From positions 150,852 through 214,851 of the forward strand of contig VSNM01000001.1 in NCBI GenBank assembly GCA_009774245.1: 64,000 nt of DNA. Direction: 5' to 3'. The notes beneath the pieces were generated by a model. That model did no database searches, had not been told where the DNA came from, and was given only the letters and a program-made list of their open reading frames with translations. This stretch comes from Lachnospiraceae bacterium (GTDB taxonomy: Bacteria > Bacillota > Clostridia > Lachnospirales > Lachnospiraceae). The stretch's first letter is position 1; every line of letters begins with the position of its first letter. Made by a program: the position numbers and the translations under genes. Below are positions 8,965-17,534 of this stretch, piece after piece.

Positions 8965-9148
8965 GTATTTGAGAAGTAAAGGGGAACATTTCTGTCCGGT
9001 AGAAAGTGAATATTTGGAGGATTATTTGAAATTACATTATAAAAAATACTTTTCTGAGTAAGAAATGTGTTTATAAGTGAGCAAATAAGTTAGATACTTT
9101 TGTTTGCTTATTTATTATAAAAATACATAAAGGAAGGAGAAAAGAAAA

Positions 9149-9586
9149 ATGAAACGAATGATTTGTATGTTACTATTGGGAGCAGCTTTGATGACAAATC
9201 CAGTTACTGCTCATGCAGCGGAATTAAATGAGGAGGAGTATTTTGAGATTGTCGATCATAAGCCAACTTTAGGAATGGAAAGAGAAGCATCCTGGGGATA
9301 TGGTAATTTGTACGTAGATACTTATTTATTTAATGAACCCAGTGCATATGCAACGACGCAGACTTATTCCGGAAATGCGTATAGTATATCAGTACAGGTC
9401 TCATGTATTGATAATGATGGAAATAATAGTGCATCGCAGAAAATAAGCCTTTCGAATACAAATTTTATACAATCTGCTACTATTAAATCATTGACAAAGA
9501 AATGTGAGTTTTTTGGTTTTCATAGTATTCAGTCAACGAGTAATTCAGGCGTTCAAACATGTGATACATATAAGAAAATCGATTAA
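9149..9586 (+). CDS. Small secreted protein, unknown function
   Basis: ATG 9149 follows AGGAAGGAG. The 145-residue product has a clear signal peptide (MKRMICMLLLGAALM...) with a likely cleavage after AHA. The mature part is rich in Asn, Ser and Tyr, without a recognised domain; YSGNAYSISVQVSC and QKISLSNTNF suggest a beta-strand fold. It lies in the interval between the two peptide/control-region copies, so it was probably inserted by or carried in that rearrangement. Possible roles include a small secreted toxin or surface protein; I cannot choose. Confidence 0.6.
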   Translation: MKRMICMLLLGAALMTNPVTAHAAELNEEEYFEIVDHKPTLGMEREASWGYGNLYVDTYLFNEPSAYATTQTYSGNAYSISVQVSCIDNDGNNSASQKISLSNTNFIQSATIKSLTKKCEFFGFHSIQSTSNSGVQTCDTYKKID

Positions 9587-9841
9587 TTGAGTACAAAAAT
9601 CTGCTTGATAGCCGATTTTCATATGGCTATTTGTGCCGCTCCGGAATGGATATTTTTATAGAAAAGGGTATCAGGCAACAGTAGGGCAGGGTCTGATTTC
9701 CCACAGCTCTGCTGTTAGGAGTTTCATTGAAAAATACTTCTAAGGCAGCGTAAGGCACTGCCTTAGAAGTATTAAATTTCATAGGAAAAACGCAAAGTAC
9801 AGCGTTTTTTAGAGCTGCTGAAAGCGGCATGGGGGATTATT
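9587..9841. other. Intergenic region with long hairpin
   Basis: This 255-base gap holds no gene that I can support. Its main feature is the perfect 16-base inverted repeat annotated separately. Confidence 0.5.
9733..9773. repeat. Perfect 16-bp inverted repeat
   Basis: AATACTTCTAAGGCAG (9733-9748) and CTGCCTTAGAAGTATT (9758-9773) are exact reverse complements around a 9-base loop. TTTCAT flanks it on both sides as partial direct repeats. No T-run follows, so it is more like a transposon end, a MITE-type element or an RNA structure than a terminator. Confidence 0.75.
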
Positions 9842-10828
9842 ATGAAAAGAAAAGTAATAGGTATGCTGTGTATTGTTTTTATATTATTGATGTGTTCAAA
9901 TGTCGTGAAAACTCATAAATTAACACAATGTAATGAGGTTAATTCGACAGAAAAAAATGAGGACAATACACAAATAATGGAAAATATGGATTATTTGTAT
10001 AATTGGAATACGAATGGATGTTATCTTGGATTATATGGTTCAGAAAAAGAAGAAGAAGATTTTATTCGTTTCAATGAGGATGGTTCATTATATTTGGTGG
10101 TTGAAAGTGGCGGAAACATAAACAGGGAATTGGGTGTACAGATTTTTCTTGATTATGAGCAGATTCCCATAATTATTGATGACAACATTGTGGATGTTTA
10201 TTATATAACAACTGATCAGAATTTTTCCGAGACAAAAAAAATTTGGTTTAACGCGGAATTAGAAGATAATAGTATACATAAAGTTACAATTGTTTTGGCA
10301 AATTATACTGATAAAAATATTGGATCTAATGAGGATATGAGGAGGACTTTAAGTGGAGATATGACAATGTTTGATACTATTTTAGTGAATGGAAATGAAG
10401 TTGGATCAATGTGTAAAACGGATTATGAGTATGAGATACCAATTAAAATATATGAAGAGCAATTTGAAGGTTTGGTTTTTACACAGGATATAACTGGAAA
10501 AAGGAAAGTTATTGATAGAAATATATATGCAAAAGGTGGTGAAAATTTAGAGTTACAGTATCATATAGCAAGTTCGTCAGATGTAAATGATATCATTATT
10601 ATTATAACAATCGATATGAAACAATATGATATTAATAGTCAAAAGTATATTATTTGTACAAATGAATCTTCTAAAGTTTTTTGGGGAAAGGTTAACTTTA
10701 AAGTACCGGAAGAAAAAGGTTCCTATGAAATTAGGGCTTTTGCAGTACCCAATCCATTCGGAAAAATTGAGAATAATAAGATACAAATACCTATAGGAAC
10801 TTTTCGTTTTACTTTAAATGTGGAATAA
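9842..10828 (+). CDS. Exported protein of unknown function (328 aa)
   Basis: ATG 9842 is preceded by GGGGGATT. The N-terminus is a signal or anchor segment (MKRKVIGMLCIVFILLMCS) and a lipobox-like LLMC is possible. The rest is AT-rich, acidic and predicted mostly beta (YEIPIKIYEEQFEGLVF, GKVNFKVPEEKGSYEIRAF), ending in a beta-sandwich-like GTFRFTLNVE. No catalytic motif seen. It could be a cell-surface protein or an immunity-type protein for the secreted product upstream. Its low GC differs from the CIS operon that follows. Confidence 0.55.
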   Translation: MKRKVIGMLCIVFILLMCSNVVKTHKLTQCNEVNSTEKNEDNTQIMENMDYLYNWNTNGCYLGLYGSEKEEEDFIRFNEDGSLYLVVESGGNINRELGVQIFLDYEQIPIIIDDNIVDVYYITTDQNFSETKKIWFNAELEDNSIHKVTIVLANYTDKNIGSNEDMRRTLSGDMTMFDTILVNGNEVGSMCKTDYEYEIPIKIYEEQFEGLVFTQDITGKRKVIDRNIYAKGGENLELQYHIASSSDVNDIIIIITIDMKQYDINSQKYIICTNESSKVFWGKVNFKVPEEKGSYEIRAFAVPNPFGKIENNKIQIPIGTFRFTLNVE

Positions 10829-10961
10829 TATCAAATCAATTTTGGAGGTTAATGCTATATGTATCATATATTAAGTGAGGCATTGCCTGTAACGATGCAT
10901 TTCCCTGATTCAGACAGTATTATGGACACGGTATGTAGTTCACGATGGGGAGTGACGAACA

Positions 10962-11039
10962 ATGGAGAAGGAACAAAGGAAAAGGACAGAAATGATTTCG
11001 TACCTGCAGGACAGGTTCCAGACATTACATTCCGGATGA
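10962..11039 (+). pseudogene. Relic of the 5' end of the gene found at 63461
   Basis: Bases about 10950-11015 closely match 63450-63515: same ATGGAGAAGGAACAAAGG start and encoded MEKEQRKRTEM...YLQ. Here the frame ends after 25 codons. The remainder, to about 11170, is unassignable. This shows that a CIS accessory gene once stood just upstream of the structural operon. Confidence 0.65.
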
Positions 11040-11179
11040 TTTCCAATCAAAACAGGCTGTTTATCAACCTGGTAACGGTAAATTTCGAGATGCAGAACAA
11101 ATTTTTTAAAAAGAAGCCCAACACGATATCGCGTGTCATATATTACGGGGCTTCCGTTTTACACTACCGCAGGGGTAGG

Positions 11180-11317
11180 CTATAAATTTGTGTACCTTAT
11201 ATAGGAATACTTACACGTACTAATCCCATAGCCCTCACTATCAGTGCTTTCCGAAACCGGCGGAACAACAACCGTTATCAGACACAAAGTTAAAAGTACC
11301 GTAATTATTTTTTTCAT
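11180..11317 (-). CDS. Small exported peptide, candidate pheromone precursor (copy 2)
   Basis: Minus-strand 45-codon gene starting at 11317 with the same AAGGAGG ribosome binding site and the same leader (MKKIITVLLTLCLITVV) as copy 1. The C-terminal half differs (SESTDSEGYGISTCKYSYI, then RYTNL) while GISTC is conserved. Divergence concentrated in the tail, with fixed leader and upstream DNA, is what pheromone specificity evolution would produce. It is transcribed divergently from the VWA gene that heads the CIS operon. Function is an inference. Confidence 0.65.
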   Translation of the reverse strand: MKKIITVLLTLCLITVVVPPVSESTDSEGYGISTCKYSYIRYTNL

Positions 11318-11524
11318 GATTCAACTACCTCCTTAAACACAGCATAAGATATGCATTACAACACCATAATAGAATGTAATATGACAAAAGACTATTTCGT
11401 TTTGTGAAAATTTTTTTATCAAAGAACAAAATAGTCTTTTTTGTGTCGGGATGATAACATAAAAGAACAATATTCGACAAAATAGTACAAAAGATTCTGA
11501 ATATACAAAAAGGTGTGAGGACAA
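11318..11524. promoter_or_regulatory. Divergent control region upstream of CIS operon (copy 2)
   Basis: Identical to 8668-8874. The inverted repeat lies at 11386-11397 and 11429-11440. The region must hold the promoter for the VWA-sheath-tube operon on the plus strand and for the peptide gene on the minus strand, so it is the natural place for regulator binding. Confidence 0.6.
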
Positions 11525-13336
11525 TTGAAGATCAGAATGAAACCGATCATAATGCTGTCGTTAATACTGCTCACAGCCTCTGCATTCACACACAGGATCG
11601 TCCGGGCACAGGAGGAAAAGCAGCGGGAAAGGGAAGTCGTCATCGTCATGGACTGCAGTAAATCCATGGAGAATGTGGACAGCCAGTACCTTGCGTTTGA
11701 TTTCGTAAAAGGGCTGGCAGCATCACTGCCAGAGAACTGTGAAATAGGACTTGTCACTTTCAATAACGAAGTTTGTGCCAGTCTTCCGATCGGAAGCGAA
11801 TACACAGAGATAGAGCATACCCTGGACGGACTCCGGTACAGGCAGTATGGCAATGCCGGGGCGGGTATGGAGGCTGCAGTGGCATTGTTCGGGGATGAAC
11901 AGGCAGAAAAAAGTGTGCTCCTGCTGTCTGACGGCGAGATTATGATGGATACCGACGAAGGGACAGAGGCATCTGTCATGGCATTCCGTCAGGCAGTGGC
12001 AGCTGCAAAGGACAGGGACGTGGAAATCGATGTCCTTGCAATGGGAGAAAAAATACAGGAAGGCTATACCGTCTACTCTGCTGCGGATGAGACAGGCGGA
12101 AACCTGTATGAGATCGCAGATGCGGACGGATTGAGCAGATATATTGACAGATACCTGTTCGAAGAATGGGGATATCGCGGGAGCCATATCGGGAAGATGG
12201 ACGGGACAAGTGCGGAGCTGACCGTGTCTTTGCCGGACTGCATGATGGAAAGCGCAAAGATTATCCTGACCGGGGAGCAGCAGAATGAAAATATGACCGT
12301 TCACTGTGAGGCAGGCAGGATCGACGTGTTCAAAGGCAGAAGGTACACAGTGGTAGACATCAGCGCCCCTGTCTCAGAAGAGATCAGCATACAGATGACC
12401 TCCGATCAGTCAATGCGGATCGATGCGTATCTGTTTGCGGAGTATGAATGCACTGTCGATACAGGACATACGTATGATGCGGACACGCAGACGGTCCGGA
12501 TATGGGTGGACATCAGGGATCCTATGGGAAACAGCCTGCTCAACGGACACCTCGCGGACGGGGGTATGGAACTGTATCTGGACGGAGAGAAGGAGAACTA
12601 TACCGTTTCTGAGGGAAAGGCATGGATTGATAAGACGTACATACAGAATAGTCCGGATCAGGCAGGAGCTCGGATGAGATCCCGGACAGAGACGCAGCAG
12701 ACGGAAACGCAGATACAGGTTCCGATCGAAGTCAGGTTCGTCGATCCTGTCGGTAACTATTACGGTGTGCACAGCGCGCAGGAGAAGATCATCATTCCTG
12801 CGGAGGAGCCGGATATCGACTGGTTTTTCTGGTCTGTCATTGCCGTTTTCATCACTGCAGTGACAGCAGTATTTTGTATCTCGTACAGCAGGAGGCGGAG
12901 GCAGCACACGATCAGCAGGCAGATGGTGGACCTGGGCGCAGTGGAGCCGTTGGAGAAAGCAGCACCAAAGAGCGATTTTACCGGGAAGATCGTCGTGTAC
13001 GTCATACATAACAAAAATGACATCGACTATCCGCCGGAGAGCATCAACCTGTTTGCCAGATGCCGCAGGGAAAGCATCACGCTCGAGTGGATATTGGACA
13101 CCTGCAATCTCCCGCTGGACTTAAAAGGCGCTGAGAAGATCATCTTTAAACCGGGCGAGGACAGGAGCCTGGTCGTCAAAAACAACAGCAGGGCGAGCGT
13201 GCTGATCGGCAGGGCGCTCCTGACCAGGGGGCAGTCCTACAACCTGTATTACCATGAGAAAGTAACTTTTATTTTTGACCAGGAGGATGCAGAAATAGAA
13301 GTTCACTATAAAGATCTGAAACCAAATGAAAAATAG
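11525..13336 (+). CDS. Membrane-anchored von Willebrand factor A protein, first gene of CIS operon
   Basis: TTG 11525 is chosen as start because AGGTGTGAGG lies just upstream; ATG 11537 is possible. The 603-residue protein has a signal peptide, a VWA domain from about residue 35 with an intact MIDAS motif (VIVMDCSKSM, DxSxS) and VLLLSDGEI, then beta-rich extracellular domains. One transmembrane helix follows at about 437-455 (WFFWSVIAVFITAVTAVF), then a basic stop-transfer RRRRQ and a cytoplasmic domain of about 125 residues. It may anchor the injection apparatus at the membrane or sense contact, since no TssJLM genes are visible. It stops 15 bases before the sheath gene. Confidence 0.8.
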   Translation: MKIRMKPIIMLSLILLTASAFTHRIVRAQEEKQREREVVIVMDCSKSMENVDSQYLAFDFVKGLAASLPENCEIGLVTFNNEVCASLPIGSEYTEIEHTLDGLRYRQYGNAGAGMEAAVALFGDEQAEKSVLLLSDGEIMMDTDEGTEASVMAFRQAVAAAKDRDVEIDVLAMGEKIQEGYTVYSAADETGGNLYEIADADGLSRYIDRYLFEEWGYRGSHIGKMDGTSAELTVSLPDCMMESAKIILTGEQQNENMTVHCEAGRIDVFKGRRYTVVDISAPVSEEISIQMTSDQSMRIDAYLFAEYECTVDTGHTYDADTQTVRIWVDIRDPMGNSLLNGHLADGGMELYLDGEKENYTVSEGKAWIDKTYIQNSPDQAGARMRSRTETQQTETQIQVPIEVRFVDPVGNYYGVHSAQEKIIIPAEEPDIDWFFWSVIAVFITAVTAVFCISYSRRRRQHTISRQMVDLGAVEPLEKAAPKSDFTGKIVVYVIHNKNDIDYPPESINLFARCRRESITLEWILDTCNLPLDLKGAEKIIFKPGEDRSLVVKNNSRASVLIGRALLTRGQSYNLYYHEKVTFIFDQEDAEIEVHYKDLKPNEK

Positions 13337-13351
13337 AAGAGGAGGTAGAGA

Positions 13352-15532
13352 ATGAGCATCATCAGACAGACCAACAGGGCGCTGCTGTTTGAGGAGATCA
13401 ATCCTGAGAAATCCGATATCCTGACGCTTGTCGGGGATGTGCGGGGGATTGACAGCCTCAGCGACGAGAAGATCAAGGAGATGAACGAGGCGCTGCTCGT
13501 GAGGAGCTTTGACGAATTTATAGATAAGTTCGATCCGACTGTCTATTCATTCTTCAATGCAAACAACCAGAAGATTATGTACACACTGCAGAAGCCGGAG
13601 ACCATCCCGGAGGAGATGCTGACGCCGATCCATCTGAACAGGCAGAACGATTTTCTCAAGATGCTGATGTCCCTGGTGGAGGCAAAGCGCTCCCAGAGCA
13701 TCATCAATGTGGATTTTCAGTTTGATAAGCTGACAGACATGATCTCGCCAAAGAAGGTCATGGAGGACATCAAGCAGAACCGCAAGGAGCTCCAGTATGT
13801 GTACAAGACCTACGCGGAGCTGGAGGACGGAGATCCGCACAAGCTCGATCTGGCGGACAAGCTCAATGTCATGTTCGAGGAAGCGAGCGTCAATTACAAC
13901 AATGTGCTCGCAATGCTCCCGCTGGCGATCGAGGACATCAAGACAAGGCTTCTGCTGGGCGAGGCGGAGGAGAAGAAGGACAACACACCGCTGGCGCTCG
14001 GCGTGCTCAGCATGGATGAGAACGGGGAGCTGAAGGTACTGGAGGCGCCAAAAGTGGAGACCTCAGAGCTCATGGTCGTGGACGACAATGTGAATGCCGG
14101 ACTGATCGCCGCGCTGGAGGAGGACTACGAGGCGCTGAATGAGGAGAGCAGTGATTACGTCAAGGCGCTGGTCACGAGAACCTATTGCCCGCTCGCGTCC
14201 ACCATGGTCAGCAATATCGACATCAGACAGGAAGTCAGCAATTACAACTCATATCTGGAATTCTATAAGACCGCAAAGGACGACTTTATCAAGGTCGTAA
14301 AGCCATTGATCGAGAAGATCCTGGGCGTGTGGGCATTTTTTGAGCAGTATCCATCCAACATAAAGGGCATGAAGCCATCCATGTTCATCACCAATATTTC
14401 CAACGATATGCTGGTAAAGGCCAATAACCTGCCAAGGCTGATCGCTTATCTGAATACAGTGAACGCCAAGAATGATTTTGACAACACGATCTGGTACGGA
14501 ATCGTCCCGTCGGTATCACTGGACCAGAATTCAAATATCAGGCTGACCAGACAGCGTTTTCAGGGCAACGAGAAGACAGAGAAGACAGGGGTGAACAGCG
14601 TCGAGGCGCTGGTGCGTCTGCTCGATGTCCTCAAGGACTATTCCGTGCAGTGCTTTTTCAGCTATGAGACAGGGGACAAGACCACCTTTAACAACATGGC
14701 GACAGAAGGAATCGAGAAGTACGAGGACCGCTGCAGCTCGCTGATCGGAAAGGCGTACAGCGAATATGCGATACCCTGTATCCCGAATTTTACGATCATC
14801 CCGAAGGAGAAGTCAGGCGTCATCCTCGACAATAAGATGCTGTTGAATGAAAACAACATGGCGGAGCTGTCAAGAGAGAAAGAGGACATCATGAAGCTCT
14901 GGATCGACGGCGTGTATGTCGGCGCGGCGTATATCGCAGCCGGACTGGTCGCCGCGTACCAGTGTCCGGAGTACCTCAAAGAGATGTTCAAGAAAAACGT
15001 GGACGCCGAGCTGCCGGGCGTGCGGTTTGACATCGAGGCGGGAGACCATCCGCTGCGGGTGCATACCGTGATGGCAAAGGAGATCACAGGGTTTACCAAC
15101 TCCATCAAGAATGAGATCAACAGGCACAGCTTCGGCTTCGTGTTCTCCTCGGAGAATGCGGTACTGGGCACGGAAAATGTGCACAACATCATGGTGTACA
15201 AGGCCAGGAACCTTATGAGTGACGGCAAGGTGTACGAGCCGATCTACAAGACGCAGGTCACGACATACATCGAGCGGGTACTGCGCCATGCGACGGGCGA
15301 CTTCAAGCAGGAGAATATCGTACAGTTCTTCTCCAACAACCCCTCAAGTCAGAAAAGCAGATGGCAGGAGAAGCGTGGCTGCGTCAATGCGGTGATCGGC
15401 GAAGGGGACGACATTGAATATGAGATCGATGAGGCAAACGGATACTGTGTCCTCAACATCACATTCAATGGCAATGTAAAGAATCTCGAGATTGAGATTA
15501 ACCGTTTCAATTCAAATAATAGAGCAATGTAA
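13352..15532 (+). CDS. Contractile sheath-like protein (TssB/TssC or VipA/VipB-like)
   Basis: Ribosome binding site GAGGAGG. The 726-residue protein has a TssB-like N-terminal pattern (LVGDVRGIDSLSDEKIKEMN, SFDEFIDKFDPTVY) and, near residues 500-560, a TssC-like segment (WIDGVYVGAAYIAAGLVAAY) with a C-terminal region ENIVQFFSNNPSS. It is followed by two Hcp-like tube genes, as sheath genes commonly are. A single sheath polypeptide, rather than separate TssB and TssC, resembles phage-type sheaths, but the sequence looks T6SS-like; a fusion is possible. Assignment rests on motif memory and on gene order. Confidence 0.7.
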   Translation: MSIIRQTNRALLFEEINPEKSDILTLVGDVRGIDSLSDEKIKEMNEALLVRSFDEFIDKFDPTVYSFFNANNQKIMYTLQKPETIPEEMLTPIHLNRQNDFLKMLMSLVEAKRSQSIINVDFQFDKLTDMISPKKVMEDIKQNRKELQYVYKTYAELEDGDPHKLDLADKLNVMFEEASVNYNNVLAMLPLAIEDIKTRLLLGEAEEKKDNTPLALGVLSMDENGELKVLEAPKVETSELMVVDDNVNAGLIAALEEDYEALNEESSDYVKALVTRTYCPLASTMVSNIDIRQEVSNYNSYLEFYKTAKDDFIKVVKPLIEKILGVWAFFEQYPSNIKGMKPSMFITNISNDMLVKANNLPRLIAYLNTVNAKNDFDNTIWYGIVPSVSLDQNSNIRLTRQRFQGNEKTEKTGVNSVEALVRLLDVLKDYSVQCFFSYETGDKTTFNNMATEGIEKYEDRCSSLIGKAYSEYAIPCIPNFTIIPKEKSGVILDNKMLLNENNMAELSREKEDIMKLWIDGVYVGAAYIAAGLVAAYQCPEYLKEMFKKNVDAELPGVRFDIEAGDHPLRVHTVMAKEITGFTNSIKNEINRHSFGFVFSSENAVLGTENVHNIMVYKARNLMSDGKVYEPIYKTQVTTYIERVLRHATGDFKQENIVQFFSNNPSSQKSRWQEKRGCVNAVIGEGDDIEYEIDEANGYCVLNITFNGNVKNLEIEINRFNSNNRAM

Positions 15533-15550
15533 AGAAAAGGAGGAAAAGAA

Positions 15551-15979
15551 ATGGGATTCAGATTAAACGTAACAGGAGGATCAGATCAGATCACGCTGGA
15601 TGAGAAGAGCATCAAGAATGTGGTGTTTGACTCCGAGTCGCCGGCGGATTCGAATGCGAGGGCGACGGATTTTGGTATTTCCATGAAGATCTGGGGTAAG
15701 ATGATCTACAAGCAGGGAGGCGGGGCAAACGATGCGACACTGGAGCTCTCCAAGTGGTCTGTCGTGCCGTCGGAGAAAGCGGACTGCTACCGCAGCGCAG
15801 TGGTGGAGGTCGTATCGGCAGGACAGGTCGTGCGCAAGTATGAGGTGCCCAATGCGTTCATCATGGAGTACTCCGAGGAGATGGATGACGAGACCGGCGT
15901 CGGCACATTTTATCTGCATGTGAAGCAGAAGAAGGACGAGAATGACAAAATGAAGATCGACGGCGGTTATGCACTATAA
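15551..15979 (+). CDS. Hcp-like inner tube protein 1
   Basis: Strong ribosome binding site (AAAGGAGG) and 142 residues, the usual size of a tail-tube/Hcp monomer. It shares WSVVP-EKAD-YR, a PNAF-M/V-Y motif and the C-terminal VKQKKD...GGYA ending with the next gene, so the two are paralogues. Predicted all-beta, as for Hcp tubes. Such proteins are often mis-annotated in Clostridia. Immediately follows the sheath gene in the same operon. Confidence 0.7.
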   Translation: MGFRLNVTGGSDQITLDEKSIKNVVFDSESPADSNARATDFGISMKIWGKMIYKQGGGANDATLELSKWSVVPSEKADCYRSAVVEVVSAGQVVRKYEVPNAFIMEYSEEMDDETGVGTFYLHVKQKKDENDKMKIDGGYAL

Positions 15980-16005
15980 CATGATGGAAAGAGAGGAGAA
16001 GAACA

Positions 16006-16431
16006 ATGGCATTTAAAGTAACGATCGAGGGTGCGGAAACTTTTGAAATATCCAAGGAATGTGTCAAGAGCGTCAAGGTGACGACAGATATCCCGCTGGA
16101 TTCCAACGCGAGGACGAAGGACGTGGGTGCGACGATGGTCGTGAAGGGCAAGATCCTGACGGCAGTCGGCGGCGATCCCTTTGACAGCACGAGAAAGATG
16201 GCGCTGTGGTCTGTCGTGCCCGCGGAGAAGGCGGACAGCTACAGGAAGGTGACAGCCGAGTATGTGGCGGCGGGAATCATGGAGCGGAAATACTGCTTCC
16301 CCAACGCGTTCGTGGTGGATTACAAGGAGGACTACGGCGATGAGGAGGGAATCGGTACCTTTACCCTCGTCATCAAGCAGAAGAAGGACAAGATCAGCAC
16401 AGTATCAGTGGAGGGCGGATATGCCGTATAA
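16006..16431 (+). CDS. Hcp-like inner tube protein 2
   Basis: Ribosome binding site GAGAGGAGAAG. The 141-residue paralogue of the preceding tube protein conserves TDIPLDSNARTKD, LWSVVPAEKADSYRKV and the FNALVIKQKK-like tail region. Two different tube subunits may build different tube sections (initiator versus shaft), or one may bind cargo. A strong hairpin follows within 30 bases, which could lower transcription of the downstream minor components. Confidence 0.7.
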   Translation: MAFKVTIEGAETFEISKECVKSVKVTTDIPLDSNARTKDVGATMVVKGKILTAVGGDPFDSTRKMALWSVVPAEKADSYRKVTAEYVAAGIMERKYCFPNAFVVDYKEDYGDEEGIGTFTLVIKQKKDKISTVSVEGGYAV

Positions 16432-16460
16432 GCGGCGGTGACAAGCCTGTAGAAATCATG

Positions 16461-16493
16461 GAGCGTATGCAACATTTGTTGGATACGCTCTTT
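16461..16493 (+). terminator. Partial terminator inside CIS operon
   Basis: GAGCGTATGCAACA (16461-16474) pairs with TGTTGGATACGCTC (16477-16490), 13 of 14 pairs, followed by only TTT. This is a very stable hairpin with a weak U-tract, so read-through is likely. It lies after the genes whose products are needed in most copies (sheath and tube). Confidence 0.65.
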
Positions 16494-16515
16494 CAGAAAT
16501 GATCAGGAGATATAT

Positions 16516-16956
16516 ATGGATTATTATAAAATACTGAATATACCGCAGCAGGCGGACGAGTGCCAGATCAAGCAGGCGTATCGGAAACTGGCCAAGAGAT
16601 ACCACCCCGACCTGAACCCCGACAACCCGGAAGCCGAGGCAAAGTTCAAGGATATCGTCGAGGCGTATGAAATATTGGGCGATCCGGCAAAACGTAGGAA
16701 ATATGATGCAAATATGATACAATCGTCTGCTACAATGGGACCAGACCACGGTACACAGAAGGCCGCGCATAAGACAGGAGCGGCTCCGGGCGTCGACTTT
16801 GGAAATATTGCAAGGGATATGGAGCGCTATTTCGGATTCTCGTTTCAGGCCGGACGGCAGAGCGGACAACCGGCTCCGGAAAACAGCGCGGGCAAAAACA
16901 GGAAAAATCCGCTGGACGTGACAGACATGTTCGAGGCGTTTATGAAGATAAAGTGA
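16516..16956 (+). CDS. J-domain protein (DnaJ-like co-chaperone)
   Basis: Ribosome binding site AGGAGATAT. Residues 1-65 form a J-domain: DYYKILNIPQQADECQIKQA, the HPD motif in KRYHPDLNPD, and AYEILGDPAKRRKYDA. The rest (to residue 146) has no zinc-finger or client-binding domain of true DnaJ, so this is a specialised type III-like J protein. Its natural partner is an Hsp70; one Hsp70-like ATPase is encoded at 47370 in the same locus. A role in assembling or recycling the sheath is an inference. Confidence 0.9.
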   Translation: MDYYKILNIPQQADECQIKQAYRKLAKRYHPDLNPDNPEAEAKFKDIVEAYEILGDPAKRRKYDANMIQSSATMGPDHGTQKAAHKTGAAPGVDFGNIARDMERYFGFSFQAGRQSGQPAPENSAGKNRKNPLDVTDMFEAFMKIK

Positions 16957-16972
16957 GGGGGAGCGAATACAC

Positions 16973-17515
16973 ATGAACAGGAAACTAACACTGGACATAG
17001 CGATCGTCATCTCCGCCATAACAGGGGCAGTGCTGTCCTATGTCTATCTGCAGAATCCCATGGAAAAGTACATTGGCCTGTCCGGCTTTGGGGTATTTGT
17101 CCTGTTTTTTGCAGTGCTGGCGGTTGTTGATGCGACGGAGGGCAGACGCGTCCCGCGGTATGGCATGAATAAGCGGGGGATATCTGAGCTCCTGCTTCTC
17201 GACGAGGACAGCAACGTGACTGACACATGGGACATCTACGGCAAGACTTCCATCGTCTTTGGCAGGGATGAGGGCGAGTTTCAGGTGGATGTCAACCTCA
17301 AAAACACTGATTATGCGGGGACGGTTGACGGGGAGCATGCTGTCATGAACTACAGCGGCGGGAGCTGGTACATAGAGGATCTCGACAGTGAGAACGGCAC
17401 CCGCATCCAGCGCGGAGGGGAAGGAAAGGTGTACAAGGTCTCATCAAGAGAGCCGTGCAAGGTGGAGCGGGGAGATATCATCTATCTGGGGCTTGCACCC
17501 GTCAGAATACAGTAA
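16973..17515 (+). CDS. Membrane FHA-domain protein
   Basis: ATG 16973 follows GTGAGGGGGAGC. Two transmembrane helices (about residues 6-24 and 32-50) precede a short linker and a C-terminal FHA domain (SIVFGRDEGEFQ, GEHAVMNYSGGSWYIED, LDSENGTRI). The FHA core Gly-Arg, the His of GEHAV and the Asn-Gly of ENGT are all present, so phosphothreonine binding is plausible. Fha proteins regulate T6SS assembly after threonine phosphorylation. PP2C phosphatase genes occur at 40281 and 41108. Confidence 0.85.
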   Translation: MNRKLTLDIAIVISAITGAVLSYVYLQNPMEKYIGLSGFGVFVLFFAVLAVVDATEGRRVPRYGMNKRGISELLLLDEDSNVTDTWDIYGKTSIVFGRDEGEFQVDVNLKNTDYAGTVDGEHAVMNYSGGSWYIEDLDSENGTRIQRGGEGKVYKVSSREPCKVERGDIIYLGLAPVRIQ

Positions 17516-17534
17516 ACAGGAGAAAACAAATATC

